Below are positions 48,036-62,057 of a stretch of DNA of 64,000 bases, piece after piece. Origin of the DNA: Rugamonas aquatica (GTDB lineage: Bacteria; Pseudomonadota; Gammaproteobacteria; Burkholderiales; Burkholderiaceae_D); assembly GCF_009380215.1 (NCBI RefSeq), contig NZ_WHUG01000003.1, positions 62,001-126,000 of the forward strand, read 5' to 3'. Below the pieces are notes generated by a model. That model was given only the letters and a program-made list of their open reading frames with translations. It ran no database searches and was not told where the DNA came from. The number at the start of each line of letters is the position of its first letter. Positions within the stretch are counted from its first letter, which is position 1. The position numbers and the translations under genes are program-made.

Positions 48036-49286
48036 TTATTTAATCCGTTTGATGTTGGCGCCGACTGCGGACAGTTTTACTTCCATCTGATCGTAGCCGC
48101 GGTCGAGGTGATAGATACGGTCGATCAGCGTTTCGCCGCGCGCGGTCAGGGCCGCGATCACCAGCGATGCCGAGGCGCGCAGGTCGGTCGCCATCACGGG
48201 CGCGCCCACCAGCTGCTCAACGCCTTTGATGAAGGCGGTGTTGCCGTCGGTTTCAATCGACGCGCCGAGACGGTTCATCTCCTGCACGTGCATGAAGCGG
48301 TTTTCGAAAATCGTTTCGGTCACGCGGCTGGCGCCGTCGGCGATGGTGTTCACCGCCATGAACTGCGCCTGCATATCGGTCGGGAAGCCTGGGTATTCGG
48401 TGGTGCGGAAGGTCACAGGCGCCGGGCGCTTGTCCATCTGCGCGCGGATCCAGTTGTCGCCGATGGTCATTTGCAGGCCGATCTCGCGCAGCTTGTCCAG
48501 CGCGGCGTCCATGATGTCGACGCGGGTGTTGCGGATGGTGATGTCGCCGCCGGTGGCAGCCACCGCGCACAGGAAGGTCGCCGCTTCGATACGGTCGGAG
48601 ATCACCGCGTGCTTGGCGCCGTGCAGCTCTGCCACGCCTTGAATCACGAGGCGGTTGGTGCCGATGCCTTCGATCTTCGCGCCCATCGCCACCAGCAGGT
48701 TGGCCAGGTCGGTCACTTCAGGTTCGCAGGCGGCGTTTTCCAGCACGGTCTCGCCTTCGGCCAGCGTGGCGGCCATCAGCAGGTTTTCGGTGCCGGTCAC
48801 GGTAATCATGTCGGTGACGATGCGCGCGCCCTTGAGCTTTTTGCACTTGGCGTAGATGTAGCCGCCTTCGACGGTGATGTCCGCGCCCAGCGCTTGCAGG
48901 CCCTTGATGTGCTGGTCCACCGGACGCGAGCCGATGGCGCAGCCGCCCGGCAGCGAGACCTTGGCTTCGCCGAAGCGCGCCAGCAAGGGACCGAGCACCA
49001 GAATCGATGCGCGCATGGTTTTCACCAGCTCATACGGGGCTTCCAGCTTGTTGATGGCGCTGCCGTTGAGCGTGACCTTGTCGCCGTCCTGCGTTACTTT
49101 GAGGCCGGTCTGGCTCAACAGCTTGAGGATGGTCGCCACGTCGTGCAGGTGCGGCACGTTGGACAGTTCGACGTCGCCAGAAGTCAGCAGGCCGGCGCAC
49201 AGGATAGGCAGCGCCGCGTTCTTCGCGCCGGAGATGTTGATGTCGCCGTTCAGGCGGTTGCCGCCTTGTATGAGGAGCTTGTCCAT
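48036..49286 (-). CDS. murA: UDP-N-acetylglucosamine 1-carboxyvinyltransferase
   Basis: 416 residues. [20 protein letters not shown] with [13 protein letters not shown] at the N-terminus, the PEP/fosfomycin-reactive Cys in [16 protein letters not shown], and [16 protein letters not shown]. First committed step of peptidoglycan synthesis. Between bolA and hisG with gaps of a few bases. The reactive Cys is present, so it is expected to be the fosfomycin-sensitive form. Confidence 0.96.
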   Translation of the reverse strand: MDKLLIQGGNRLNGDINISGAKNAALPILCAGLLTSGDVELSNVPHLHDVATILKLLSQTGLKVTQDGDKVTLNGSAINKLEAPYELVKTMRASILVLGPLLARFGEAKVSLPGGCAIGSRPVDQHIKGLQALGADITVEGGYIYAKCKKLKGARIVTDMITVTGTENLLMAATLAEGETVLENAACEPEVTDLANLLVAMGAKIEGIGTNRLVIQGVAELHGAKHAVISDRIEAATFLCAVAATGGDITIRNTRVDIMDAALDKLREIGLQMTIGDNWIRAQMDKRPAPVTFRTTEYPGFPTDMQAQFMAVNTIADGASRVTETIFENRFMHVQEMNRLGASIETDGNTAFIKGVEQLVGAPVMATDLRASASLVIAALTARGETLIDRIYHLDRGYDQMEVKLSAVGANIKRIK

Positions 49287-49292
49287 GCTTGC

Positions 49293-49529
49293 TTATCCTT
49301 GGTATTCGTCAGGGGTGAGGGTTTTCATCGACAGCGCGTGGATCTCTTCGCGCATGCGGTCGCCCAGCGCGGCGTACACGATCTGGTGGCGCTGGATCAA
49401 ACGCTTGCCGACGAAAGCCGGCGAGACGATGATGGCCTGGAAGTGCTGGCCGTCGCCCTCCACTTCGAGGTGGGTGCATTCGAGGCCGGCGCTCAGGTAG
49501 CCGTGGATCAGTTCTGGAGTAGTGGTCAT
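49293..49529 (-). CDS. ibaG: BolA/IbaG family protein
   Basis: 78 residues. Pattern ELIHGYLSAGLECTHLEVEG, DGQHFQAIIVSPAFVGKRLI and QRHQIVYAALGDRMREEIHA, with the conserved Cys that can ligate a shared [2Fe-2S] with a monothiol glutaredoxin. The bolA-murA pairing after mla genes parallels the E. coli mla-ibaG-murA order, which favours the IbaG name. Acts in iron-sulfur handling and acid response by family knowledge. Confidence 0.9.
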   Translation of the reverse strand: MTTTPELIHGYLSAGLECTHLEVEGDGQHFQAIIVSPAFVGKRLIQRHQIVYAALGDRMREEIHALSMKTLTPDEYQG

Positions 49530-49545
49530 GATGAAGTCCTTGGAA

Positions 49546-50313
49546 TTAATGACGCAGACGATATCCGCTGCGCAGCAAACGAATCGCCAGCAGTGCCAAC
49601 GCGACGAGGAAGGCGGAGACGATGCTCACGCTGACCAGCGGGTTGACGTCCGACTGGCCGAAGAAACCGTAGCGGAAGCCGTCGATCATGTAGAAGAACG
49701 GGTTCAGATGCGAGATCGTCAGCCAGAACGGCGGCAGCGAGTGGATGGAGTAGAACACGCCGGACAGGAAGGTCAGCGGCATGATCAGGAAATTCTGGAA
49801 CGCGGCCAGCTGGTCGAATTTCTCGGCCCAGATGCCGGCGATCAGGCCCATGGTGCCGAGGATGGCGGCGCCCAGCAAGGCAAACACGATGATCCACAGC
49901 GGCGCGGTGAACGACAGGTGGGCGAACCACGCCGTCACCACGAACACGCCGAAGCCGACCACGATGCCGCGCACCATGGCGGCGATCACATAGGCCGAGA
50001 AGATCTCCCAGTGCGACAAGGGCGTAAGCAGCACGAACACCAGGTTGCCGGTGATCTTGGACTGGATCAGCGACGACGACGAATTGGCGAAGGAGTTCTG
50101 CAGAACGCTCATCATCACCAGGCCGGGGATCAGGAAGGCGGTGTAGCTGACGTCCGCGTAGACGGTGACGCGGCCTTCGAGCACGTGGCCGAAGATCAGC
50201 AGGTACAGCATGGCCGTCAGGATGGGCGCGGCGACGGTTTGCGTGGCGACCTTCCAGAAGCGCAGCGTCTCCTTGTAGACCAGGGTGCGGAAGCCGGTGG
50301 AGATGAAGTTCAT
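49546..50313 (-). CDS. ABC-2 type transporter permease (YadH/NodJ-like)
   Basis: 255 residues with six predicted membrane helices. The ABC-2 signature region is seen near the C-terminus (FQNFLIMPLTFLSGVFYSIH) and the N-terminal part reads FRTLVYKETLRFWKVATQT. It forms an exporter with the ATPase encoded just upstream, overlapping it by four bases. The substrate is unknown; placement beside mla and murA hints at an envelope component. Confidence 0.92.
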   Translation of the reverse strand: MNFISTGFRTLVYKETLRFWKVATQTVAAPILTAMLYLLIFGHVLEGRVTVYADVSYTAFLIPGLVMMSVLQNSFANSSSSLIQSKITGNLVFVLLTPLSHWEIFSAYVIAAMVRGIVVGFGVFVVTAWFAHLSFTAPLWIIVFALLGAAILGTMGLIAGIWAEKFDQLAAFQNFLIMPLTFLSGVFYSIHSLPPFWLTISHLNPFFYMIDGFRYGFFGQSDVNPLVSVSIVSAFLVALALLAIRLLRSGYRLRH

Positions 50314-51224
50314 ACGGTGCCCTTATCCATGATCTGCAAGAAGATATCTTCCAGGTCAGCTTGTTGCAATTGCATTTCGTCGATCACGGCGCCGGATTCG
50401 CGCAGGCGCGCCAGCAGGGCTTCGACTTCAGCGTATTCGTTGATGCGCAGGCTGTACTTCTTGCCGTGCTCCGACTGCTCCGGGTGCGTGACCAGGTGGC
50501 GCAGGTCTTGCGGCAGGTCGCCGCTGCTCAGGTTCACGGTCAGCTGCGAGCCGGAGATGCGGCGTATCAGCGACGCCATCGTGTCCAGCGCGACGACCTT
50601 GCCGCTCTTGAGCATGGCCACGCGCTTGCACATGGCTTGCGCTTCTTCGAGGTAGTGGGTGGTCAGCACCACGGTGTGGCCTTCGCGGTTCAGGCGCGAG
50701 ATGAACTTCCACAGCGTCTGGCGCAGTTCGACGTCGACGCCGGCGGTCGGCTCGTCGAGCACGATGACGGGCGGCTTGTGCACCAGCGCCTGCGCCACCA
50801 GCACGCGGCGCTTCATGCCGCCGGACAGGGCGCGCATGTTGACGTCGGCCTTGTTGGTCAGGTCGAGGTTGTGCATCACCTCATCGATCCAGGCGTCGTT
50901 GTTCGGCAGGCCGAAGTAGCCGGACTGCAGGCGCAGCGTCTCGCGCACCGTGAAGAAGGGGTCGAACACCAGCTCTTGCGGCACCACGCCCAGCTTCTTG
51001 CGCGCGGCGCGGAAATCGCCGGTGACGTCGTGGCCGTGGATGGTGACTTTGCCGGCGTCAGGCCGGATCAGGCCGGCGATGATGGAAATCAGTGTGGTCT
51101 TGCCGGCGCCGTTGGGGCCCAGCAGACCGAAAAACTCGCCCTCTTCGATCGAAAGGGACACGCCGCCCAGTGCCTGGAGCGACTTGTAGCGCTTCTCGAC
51201 ATTGCTTATTTGGATCGCTGTCAT
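50310..51224 (-). CDS. ABC transporter ATP-binding protein (YadG/NodI-like)
   Basis: 304 residues. Walker A LLGPNGAGKTTLISI, Q-loop VVPQELVFDPFFTV, ABC signature ALSGGMKRRVLVAQAL, Walker B VIVLDEPTAGVD and H-loop TTHYLEEAQ are all intact. The ~80-residue C-terminal extension is typical of ABC-2 exporters' ATPases. Coupled to the permease gene by an ATGA overlap. 184 bp separate its start from the STAS gene; that gap holds no gene I can support. Confidence 0.94.
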   Translation of the reverse strand: MTAIQISNVEKRYKSLQALGGVSLSIEEGEFFGLLGPNGAGKTTLISIIAGLIRPDAGKVTIHGHDVTGDFRAARKKLGVVPQELVFDPFFTVRETLRLQSGYFGLPNNDAWIDEVMHNLDLTNKADVNMRALSGGMKRRVLVAQALVHKPPVIVLDEPTAGVDVELRQTLWKFISRLNREGHTVVLTTHYLEEAQAMCKRVAMLKSGKVVALDTMASLIRRISGSQLTVNLSSGDLPQDLRHLVTHPEQSEHGKKYSLRINEYAEVEALLARLRESGAVIDEMQLQQADLEDIFLQIMDKGTV

Positions 51225-51408
51225 GCTTGACTTATCTGTAAGGTGCGGCGGCGCGAGCCGGCGCTGTGTGGCCTAAACGTGGCGGAAGATGCTGCGGGCG
51301 CCGCGGCTCTCAGGCAGCGGCAACGTTCAATTATATTGGAAATTCGGATCGGCAGAGCCGGACTGGCTATTTACCAGAGGTACTACGGGCGGCGGGGTGT
51401 GGCGGAGG

Positions 51409-51834
51409 TCAATGATGGTGGTGCGAGGCCGAGTCGTCGGCGAGACCGGTCTTCTTGGTGAAGAAGGTTTCCGGTGCATTGACCGGGGCAAATTCTTCGT
51501 GCAGCGGATTCGGCGCGGCAGGCGCGCCCGGCTCCAGCTGGACCGACGGCGGGAACAGCAGCGAGCATACGCCGTACAGCTTGGTCAGGCTTTGCAGCGC
51601 CGGCGGCAGGTTCTTCAGTTCCAGCTTGATGCCGGCGTCCTGGGCGGCGCGCTGCCACGCCAGCATGACCGACACCGCCACCGAATCCACCGTCAACACA
51701 TGGCGCAGGTCGAACACGGTCTGGCCGGCCTTGAGGGCCGCCAGGCCGCGCTCCAGCGCCACGGAGGCGTTGAGCACGGTCAGAGTCGTGAGCGACTGCA
51801 GGTTGTCGATGGCTTCGGAGACGGCGGTAGACAT
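51409..51834 (-). CDS. mlaB: STAS domain protein (MlaB-like) with His-rich tail
   Basis: 141 residues. The STAS fold covers ~1-95 (LTVLNASVALERGLAAL, AGQTVFDLRHVLTVDSVAVS with the usual Asp/Ser of the helix start, and LQSLTKLYGVCSLLF). In the Mla complex MlaB sits on the MlaF ATPase. Residues ~97-141 are an added Pro/Ala/Glu-rich tail ending in four histidines, absent from E. coli MlaB. It follows mlaC by 11 bp. Confidence 0.85.
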   Translation of the reverse strand: MSTAVSEAIDNLQSLTTLTVLNASVALERGLAALKAGQTVFDLRHVLTVDSVAVSVMLAWQRAAQDAGIKLELKNLPPALQSLTKLYGVCSLLFPPSVQLEPGAPAAPNPLHEEFAPVNAPETFFTKKTGLADDSASHHHH

Positions 51835-51845
51835 GGCGTTATGGC

Positions 51846-52487
51846 TTATTTAGCTACGGTTTTCAGTGGTTTGTTGGCCAGCGACTTGTTCTTTTCCGTC
51901 AGCGTCTTGATCAGGCCGTCGATGCCGCCCTTGCCGATTTCGGAAGCGAAAGTGCCTTTGTAGGTCTCGACCAGCCACGCGCCCAGCACGTTGATGTCGT
52001 AGATCTTCCAGCCGGCAGGGGTCTTGGCGACGCGGTAGTTCAGCGGGATCGGTTCGCCACGGGCGACGTTGACCTGCGAACGGACTTCGACTTCGTTGTC
52101 GGTCGGATCGGAACGCATCGGCTTGAACTCGATGGTTTCGTTCTTAATCTGCGACAGCGCGCCCGAGTAGGTGAAGATCAGCAGCGTGCGGAACTGTTCC
52201 GACAGCGCTTTTTGCTGCTCAGGCGAGGCGTCGCGCCAGAAACGGCCGGCCGCCAGCGCGGTCATGCGCTGCGAATCGACGTACGGCAGGATCTTGCTTT
52301 CGACCAGGTCCAGCACTTTCTTCTGGTCGCCCGACTGGATCGCCTTGTCCGACTTGGCGGTTTCGATCACTTCCTGACTAATGCGCTTGACCAGAACGTC
52401 CGGCGCTTCGTTGGCAGGGGCAGCTGCCTGGGCGTTGGCAGCCAGGGCAACAGTTGCTACAGCGATAAGTTGTTTAATCAATTTCAT
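51846..52487 (-). CDS. mlaC: Periplasmic phospholipid-binding protein MlaC
   Basis: 213 residues. Signal peptide ending NAQA-AAP, then PDVLVKRISQEVIETAKSD, KILPYVDSQRMTALAAGRFW and PIPLNYRVAKTPAGWKIYDI, the Ttg2D/MlaC pattern. It ferries phospholipid between outer-membrane MlaA and the inner-membrane MlaFEDB complex. Same strand and unit as the other mla genes. Confidence 0.93.
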   Translation of the reverse strand: MKLIKQLIAVATVALAANAQAAAPANEAPDVLVKRISQEVIETAKSDKAIQSGDQKKVLDLVESKILPYVDSQRMTALAAGRFWRDASPEQQKALSEQFRTLLIFTYSGALSQIKNETIEFKPMRSDPTDNEVEVRSQVNVARGEPIPLNYRVAKTPAGWKIYDINVLGAWLVETYKGTFASEIGKGGIDGLIKTLTEKNKSLANKPLKTVAK

Positions 52488-52518
52488 GTTTTCGTTACCT
52501 TTGTGTGGTTCTTCGGGG

Positions 52519-53370
52519 TCACGGGCTGACAGGGGTCGCAGCCGGTGCGCCAGAGTTTAACTCTTTTGGCGCCGATTCGGATGACACGGGGGCAGAAGTT
52601 TGTGCGGCGGCAACCGGAGCGGCCACTGGTTTGGCGTCGACGTCGGCCGAATCATCCTTCTTGGACTTGCGCGGAGCATCGTCGCCGTCAGGATGAATCT
52701 GGCTCTCGCGGCGCTGCAGGAAACCGTCGCGGATGAACTCGTAGCGGTCCAGGGCGGCGTCTTCCAGCAGGCTGGTCGCGTTGAGCAGGTTAGCACGTTG
52801 GTCGACCACGCGCAGCGCGGTACCGGTGTTGCGGATGTAGACCGGTTCCTTGTAGCCCCAGATATCGCCCTTGATATCCAGCGGCAGGGCCACCGTGTCG
52901 CGCACGGTCGACGGGCCCAGCAGCGGCAGCATCAGGTAGGGGCCGGACGGCACGCCCCAGGTGCCCAAGGTCTGGCCGAAGTCTTCCTTGTGCTTTTGCA
53001 GGCCGGCTTCCGAGGCGATGTCGAACAGGCCGACGATGCCCAGCGTGGAGTTCAGCGCGAAGCGGGTGACGTCCGACATGCCGGCTTCGCCCTTGCCTTG
53101 CAGCAGGTTGTTGACGCCGGTCCAGGCGTCGGCCAGGTTGCCGAAGAAGTTGTTGACGCCGGTCTGCACGAAGTTCGGCAGCACATTGCGGTAGGCCGTC
53201 GCGGCCGGTTTCAGCGCGTAGGTGTCGACCGTATCGTTAAAGCTGAACATGGCGCGGTTGAAGCCTTCGTACGGATCGCGCGGGTTCGGGCCGGCGCAGC
53301 CGGCCAGCAGCACGGTGACGCCCAGCGCCAGTGCGGCACTACGGATGTGTTTCGAGGAACGTTGCGTCAT
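52519..53370 (-). CDS. mlaA: Outer-membrane lipoprotein MlaA (VacJ)
   Basis: 283 residues. Signal peptide with lipobox LLAGC, then NPRDPYEGFNRAMFSFNDTV, the VacJ hallmark, followed by RNVLPNFVQTGVNNFFGNLA and GTWGVPSGPYLMLPLLGPS. Removes mislocalised phospholipids from the outer leaflet. The last ~70 residues are an Ala/Pro/Ser/Lys-rich tail. In E. coli mlaA is a separate locus; here it sits between mlaD and mlaC and overlaps mlaD by four bases. Confidence 0.94.
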   Translation of the reverse strand: MTQRSSKHIRSAALALGVTVLLAGCAGPNPRDPYEGFNRAMFSFNDTVDTYALKPAATAYRNVLPNFVQTGVNNFFGNLADAWTGVNNLLQGKGEAGMSDVTRFALNSTLGIVGLFDIASEAGLQKHKEDFGQTLGTWGVPSGPYLMLPLLGPSTVRDTVALPLDIKGDIWGYKEPVYIRNTGTALRVVDQRANLLNATSLLEDAALDRYEFIRDGFLQRRESQIHPDGDDAPRKSKKDDSADVDAKPVAAPVAAAQTSAPVSSESAPKELNSGAPAATPVSP

Positions 53371-53837
53371 TTGCTGTCCTTTCCTTCTGCAGCTTTGCTG
53401 TAGATGAACTGGTTAATCAGGTCTTCCAGTACGGCGGCAGACTGGGTACGGGCGATCTTGTCGCCGGCGGCCAGGTTGTTGGTGTCGCCGCCGGCTTCGA
53501 TGCCCACGTATTGTTCGCCCAGCAGGCCGGCGGTCAGGATCTTGGCCGAGCTGTCTTTAGGGAATTTGTAACCTTCTTCCATGTTCAAGGTTACCAGTGC
53601 CTGGTAACTCTTGTCATCAAACTTGATCTCTCCCACACGGCCTACCACCACGCCGGCCGCCTTGACCGCCGCTTGCGGACGCAGGCTGCCGATGTTGTCG
53701 AACTTGGCGGTGATCGGATACACCTTGCCGAAGGACATGGAACCCATGTTGCCGGCCTTCAGCGCCAGAAACATCAGTGCGGCGACGCCGACGACGATGA
53801 ACAGACCGACCCAGACATCCAGAGATTTACGTTGCAT
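53367..53837 (-). CDS. mlaD: MCE-domain protein MlaD
   Basis: 156 residues. One N-terminal membrane helix (VWVGLFIVVGVAALMFLALK) and a single MCE domain (YPITAKFDNIGSLRPQAAVK, AGVVVGRVGEIKFDDKSYQA, LLGEQYVGIEAGGD). MlaD forms a hexameric periplasmic ring on MlaE. It ends with a short Lys-rich tail. 36 bp downstream of mlaE. Confidence 0.94.
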   Translation of the reverse strand: MQRKSLDVWVGLFIVVGVAALMFLALKAGNMGSMSFGKVYPITAKFDNIGSLRPQAAVKAAGVVVGRVGEIKFDDKSYQALVTLNMEEGYKFPKDSSAKILTAGLLGEQYVGIEAGGDTNNLAAGDKIARTQSAAVLEDLINQFIYSKAAEGKDSK

Positions 53838-53873
53838 AGCGATTCCTTAGTTTCTTATCTTGTACTGTAGCGC

Positions 53874-54659
53874 TTATTTGCTGAACATCAGCGCCGTCAT
53901 CATGAAGTCCAGCCACCAGATCATCAGCGATGAGATCACGACCGTGCGGGTGGTGGCGCGCGCCACGTCTTCCGGGGTCGGCTGGGCCTCATAGCCCTGG
54001 TACAGCGCAATGAAGGTGATGGCGATACCGAACACCACGCTCTTGGCAAAACCGTTGAAAATATCTTTCCAGATGTCGACGCCGCCCTGCATCTGCGACC
54101 AGAACGCGCCGTCGTCGACGCCGATCAGCTGCACGCCGACCAGCCAGCCGCCCAGCACGCCGACCGCGCTGAACACCGAAGCCAGCAGCGGCACCGAGAT
54201 CACGCCGGCCCAGAAGCGGGGCGCCAGCACGCGCTGGATAGGGTTGACGGCCATCATTTCCATCGCCGACAGCTGCTCGCCAGCCTTCATCAGGCCGATT
54301 TCGGCGGTCAGCGAAGTGCCGGCGCGGCCGGCAAACAACAGCGCGGTGATCACCGGGCCCAGTTCGCGGGTCAGGCCCAGCGCCACCAGCAGGCCCAGCG
54401 ACTGTTCGGCGCCGTATTTGTTCAGCGTGTAATAGCCCTGCAGGCCCAGCACCATGCCAACGAACAGGCCGGACAGCGTGATGATGAGCATCGAGTAATT
54501 GCCGATGAAGTGCAGCTGCTCGACCAGCAGCGCCGGACGGCGCAGCAGGCCGGGCGACACGCCCAGCATGTTGGCGAAGGTACGGGCGCCGTAGCCTATG
54601 CTTTCAACGTAATCGCGCAGCGGCGCGCCCAGCTTGGACAACCAGTTCTTGACGCTCAT
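53874..54659 (-). CDS. mlaE: Phospholipid transporter permease MlaE
   Basis: 261 residues, about five to six membrane helices. Family signatures GMVLGLQGYYTLNKYGAEQS, LTRELGPVITALLFAGRAGT and the long ALAPRFWAGVISVPLLA-type helix. Inner-membrane permease of the Mla complex. Overlaps mlaF by four bases. Confidence 0.95.
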   Translation of the reverse strand: MSVKNWLSKLGAPLRDYVESIGYGARTFANMLGVSPGLLRRPALLVEQLHFIGNYSMLIITLSGLFVGMVLGLQGYYTLNKYGAEQSLGLLVALGLTRELGPVITALLFAGRAGTSLTAEIGLMKAGEQLSAMEMMAVNPIQRVLAPRFWAGVISVPLLASVFSAVGVLGGWLVGVQLIGVDDGAFWSQMQGGVDIWKDIFNGFAKSVVFGIAITFIALYQGYEAQPTPEDVARATTRTVVISSLMIWWLDFMMTALMFSK

Positions 54660-55474
54660 AAGACTTGCACTCCCAGGCCCAGGTCATCGGCCAGGGACTT
54701 GCCTGGATAGTGGAAGGGCACCGGACCATCGGCCTCGGCGTTGACGAACTGCTTCACGTACGGGTCGGTGGAGACCATCATGTCGTCCGGCGTGCCGTGC
54801 GCGACGATCTTGCCCTGCGACAGGAAGTAGACGTAGTCGGCGATAGCGAAGCATTCCTTGACGTCGTGCGAGACCAGTACGGTGGTCGAGCCCAGCGCGG
54901 TATTCAGGTTGCGGATCAGGTTGGCGGTGACGCCCATCGAGATCGGGTCGAGGCCGGCGAAGGGCTCGTCGTACATGATCAGTTCCGGGTCCAGCGCGAT
55001 CGAACGGGCCAGCGCCACGCGGCGCGCCATGCCGCCGGAGATTTCGCCCGGCTTCAGCTTGGCGGCGTTGCGCAGGCCGACCGCGTGCAGTTTCATCAGC
55101 ACCAGGTTGCGGATCAGCTCTTCCGGCAGGTCGGTATGCTCGCGCAGCGGGAAGGCGACGTTTTCAAAGACGGTGAGGTCGGTAAACAGCGCGCCATGCT
55201 GGAACAGCATGCCCATTTTGCGCCGCAGCAGATACAAGCCGGCGGTATTGAGCTTGTGCACAATCTGGCCCTGCACCTTGACATGGCCGCGTTGCGGGCG
55301 GATCTGGCCGCCGATCAGGCGCAATACCGTGGTCTTGCCGCTGCCCGAGCCGCCCATCACAGCGATCACTTTCCCGCGTGGGAAATCCATCTGGAGGCCC
55401 GACAGGATGGCGCGCTTTCCATAGGAAAAGTGTAGATCACGGATTTCGACTAGATTAGCCACGACTGAACTCAT
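54656..55474 (-). CDS. mlaF: Phospholipid transporter ATP-binding protein MlaF
   Basis: 272 residues. Walker A VMGGSGSGKTTVLRLI, signature EISGGMARRVALARSIA, Walker B ELIMYDEPFAGLDPIS and H-loop VLVSHDVKECF. The C-terminal part DGPVPFHYPGKSLADDLGLG is the MlaF-type extension that helps bind MlaB or a neighbouring subunit. First gene of the 17-kb minus-strand run that ends with tatC. Confidence 0.95.
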   Translation of the reverse strand: MSSVVANLVEIRDLHFSYGKRAILSGLQMDFPRGKVIAVMGGSGSGKTTVLRLIGGQIRPQRGHVKVQGQIVHKLNTAGLYLLRRKMGMLFQHGALFTDLTVFENVAFPLREHTDLPEELIRNLVLMKLHAVGLRNAAKLKPGEISGGMARRVALARSIALDPELIMYDEPFAGLDPISMGVTANLIRNLNTALGSTTVLVSHDVKECFAIADYVYFLSQGKIVAHGTPDDMMVSTDPYVKQFVNAEADGPVPFHYPGKSLADDLGLGVQVL

Positions 55475-55563
55475 TGTTTTTAATGCCGTATTGTAGTGCA
55501 GAAAGGTTAATCTCTGCTGGCGTCCCCCTCTTTTGTGACAGAGAGAGGCATCGTAAGTAGCAG

Positions 55564-55593
55564 ATAATACAACACTAATGAACCTAAAGTCAG
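55564..55593 (-). promoter_or_regulatory. Candidate sigma-70 promoter of the mla-his-tat superoperon
   Basis: On the minus strand: -35 CTGACT (55588-55593), 18-bp spacer, -10 TATTAT (55564-55569), about 90 bp upstream of the mlaF start. Found by eye, so tentative. Confidence 0.4.
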
Positions 55594-55648
55594 CAATTTA
55601 CACCTATCAAGAATTGTTACATTGCTGCATTGCACAAGCCATGGACGT

Positions 55649-55692
55649 AAAAAAACCGGCGGGAACGGGGATCACCCGTTCGCCACCGGCGG
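55649..55692 (-). terminator. Rho-independent terminator of gltBD
   Basis: An imperfect GC-rich stem (CCGGCGG..AACGGG at 55656-55670 pairing with CCCGTT..CCGGCGG at 55675-55692) with a run of seven T on the minus strand (55649-55655). It lies 27 bp past the gltD stop codon. Confidence 0.75.
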
Positions 55693-55719
55693 GAGGCAGG
55701 CTGTCGCGGTGCGCTGGGA

Positions 55720-57183
55720 TTAGCGCGGCAGTTCCGAAGAGCCCATCAAAAACTCATCGACCGCGCGCGCGCACTGGCGGCCTTCGCGGATCGCCCACAC
55801 CACCAGCGACTGGCCGCGGCGCACGTCGCCGGCGGCAAACACGTTGGGGGCGGAAGTCTTGTAGCAGCCTTCGCCGTCCGTGGTGGCCTTGGCGTTGCCG
55901 CGTGCATCTTTCTCGATGCCGAATGCGTCCAGCACATTGGCGACCGGCGACACGAAGCCCATCGCCAGCAGCACCAGGTCGGCCTTCATCTCGAATTCCG
56001 AATTCGGCACTTCGGCCATCTTGCCGTCTTTCCACTCGACGCGGCAGGCGACCAGCTTCTCGACCTTGCCGTTCTTGCCTTCCAGACGCTTGGTGGCCAC
56101 CGCCCAGTCGCGCTCGCAGCCTTCCTCGTGCGACGAGGAGGTGCGCAGCTTGGTCGGCCAGTACGGCCAGACCAGCGGCTTGTTCTCTTGCTCCGGCGGC
56201 ATGGGCATCAGTTCGAACTGCGTGACCGAAGCGGCGCCGTGGCGGTTCGAGGTGCCGACGCAGTCGGAACCGGTATCGCCGCCGCCGATCACCACCACGT
56301 GCTTGCCGGTGGCTTTCAGCTGGTCCTTCACCTTGTCGCCGGCGTTGACCTTGTTTTGCAGCGGCAGGAAGTCCATGGCGAAGTGCACGCCCTTCAGCTC
56401 GCGGCCCGGCACCGGCAGATCGCGCGGCTGCTCGGCGCCGCCGGCCAGGATGACAGCGTCGAATTCCTTCTCCAGGTCTTCCGGGAAGATGGTTTCCTTG
56501 GCCCAGTTGTTGACGTTGGCCGGGAAGTCCTTGCCGACCAGTACGCTGGTGCGGAACACCACGCCTTCGGCTTCCATCTGCTTGATGCGGCGGTCGATGT
56601 GCGACTTTTCCATCTTGAAGTCAGGGATGCCGTAGCGCAGCAGGCCGCCGACGCGGTCGCTCTTCTCGAACACGGTCACGGCATGGCCGGCGCGCGCCAG
56701 CTGCTGCGCCGCCGCCAGGCCGGCAGGACCGGAACCGACGATAGCGACCTTCTTGCCGCTCTGCTTGGCCGCAGGCTGCGGCACGACCCAGCCGTGTTCC
56801 CAGCCTTCGTCGATGATCTTGTGCTCGATCGACTTGATGCCGACCGGATCGTTGTTGATGCCCAGCGTACAGGCGGCCTCGCACGGCGCAGGGCAGATGC
56901 GGCCGGTGAATTCCGGGAAGTTGTTGGTCGAGTGCAGGGTGTCCAGCGCCTCGCGGTAGTTGCCGCGATAGACCAGGTCGTTCCAGTCCGGGATGATGTT
57001 GTTGACCGGGCAGCCGGTGTTGCAGAACGGGATGCCGCAATCCATGCAGCGCGCGCCCTGCACCTTGGCCTGTTCATTGGTCAGGGTGATGACGAATTCG
57101 GAATAGTTTTTCAAACGCGTAGCAGGCGGCAGATAGCTCTCGTCCTGACGCTTGAATTCCATGAAGCCGGTGATTTTACCCAC
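55720..57183 (-). CDS. gltD: Glutamate synthase small (beta) subunit
   Basis: 487 residues from GTG 57183, giving the family N-terminus [19 protein letters not shown], with AAAGGA nine bases upstream; an in-frame ATG at 57216 would start inside the repeat element. Iron-sulfur cysteines in [22 protein letters not shown] site [20 protein letters not shown] and NADPH site [20 protein letters not shown]. It passes electrons from NADPH to GltB. Last gene of gltBD. Confidence 0.94.
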   Translation of the reverse strand: MGKITGFMEFKRQDESYLPPATRLKNYSEFVITLTNEQAKVQGARCMDCGIPFCNTGCPVNNIIPDWNDLVYRGNYREALDTLHSTNNFPEFTGRICPAPCEAACTLGINNDPVGIKSIEHKIIDEGWEHGWVVPQPAAKQSGKKVAIVGSGPAGLAAAQQLARAGHAVTVFEKSDRVGGLLRYGIPDFKMEKSHIDRRIKQMEAEGVVFRTSVLVGKDFPANVNNWAKETIFPEDLEKEFDAVILAGGAEQPRDLPVPGRELKGVHFAMDFLPLQNKVNAGDKVKDQLKATGKHVVVIGGGDTGSDCVGTSNRHGAASVTQFELMPMPPEQENKPLVWPYWPTKLRTSSSHEEGCERDWAVATKRLEGKNGKVEKLVACRVEWKDGKMAEVPNSEFEMKADLVLLAMGFVSPVANVLDAFGIEKDARGNAKATTDGEGCYKTSAPNVFAAGDVRRGQSLVVWAIREGRQCARAVDEFLMGSSELPR

Positions 57184-57210
57184 GATAAGTCCTTTAGTTA
57201 TCTGTTGCTG

Positions 57211-57282
57211 CGTCATTCCCGCGCAGGCGGGAATCCATGCTGAGCTAGCGTTCTATGGATTCCCGCTTGCGCGGGAATGACG
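57211..57282. repeat. Pair of inverted dRS3-like hairpin repeats between gltB and gltD
   Basis: Two 28-bp units (57211-57238 and 57255-57282) are inverted copies identical at 27 of 28 positions, separated by 16 bp. Each contains the 20-bp dyad ATTCCC-N8-GGGAAT (57215-57234 and 57259-57278), the layout of the dRS3 repeat known from Neisseria. It lies in the 114-bp gltB-gltD gap and can form one long or two short hairpins in the mRNA. Confidence 0.85.
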
Positions 57283-57297
57283 ACGTTCTTGGCTGTC

Positions 57298-62022
<4,725 letters not shown>

Positions 62023-62057
62023 GGGCTCTCCACTGCAATTTTGACTAACGAAAAACT

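Noticed and set aside
46077-49634. Long plus-strand open frame opposite hisD, hisG and murA
   Set aside because: It crosses three conserved genes on the other strand and has shadow-frame composition.
51225-51408. Possible extra gene or RNA between the ABC ATPase and STAS genes
   Set aside because: Only Arg/Gly-rich short frames and no clear hairpin; treated as plain spacer.
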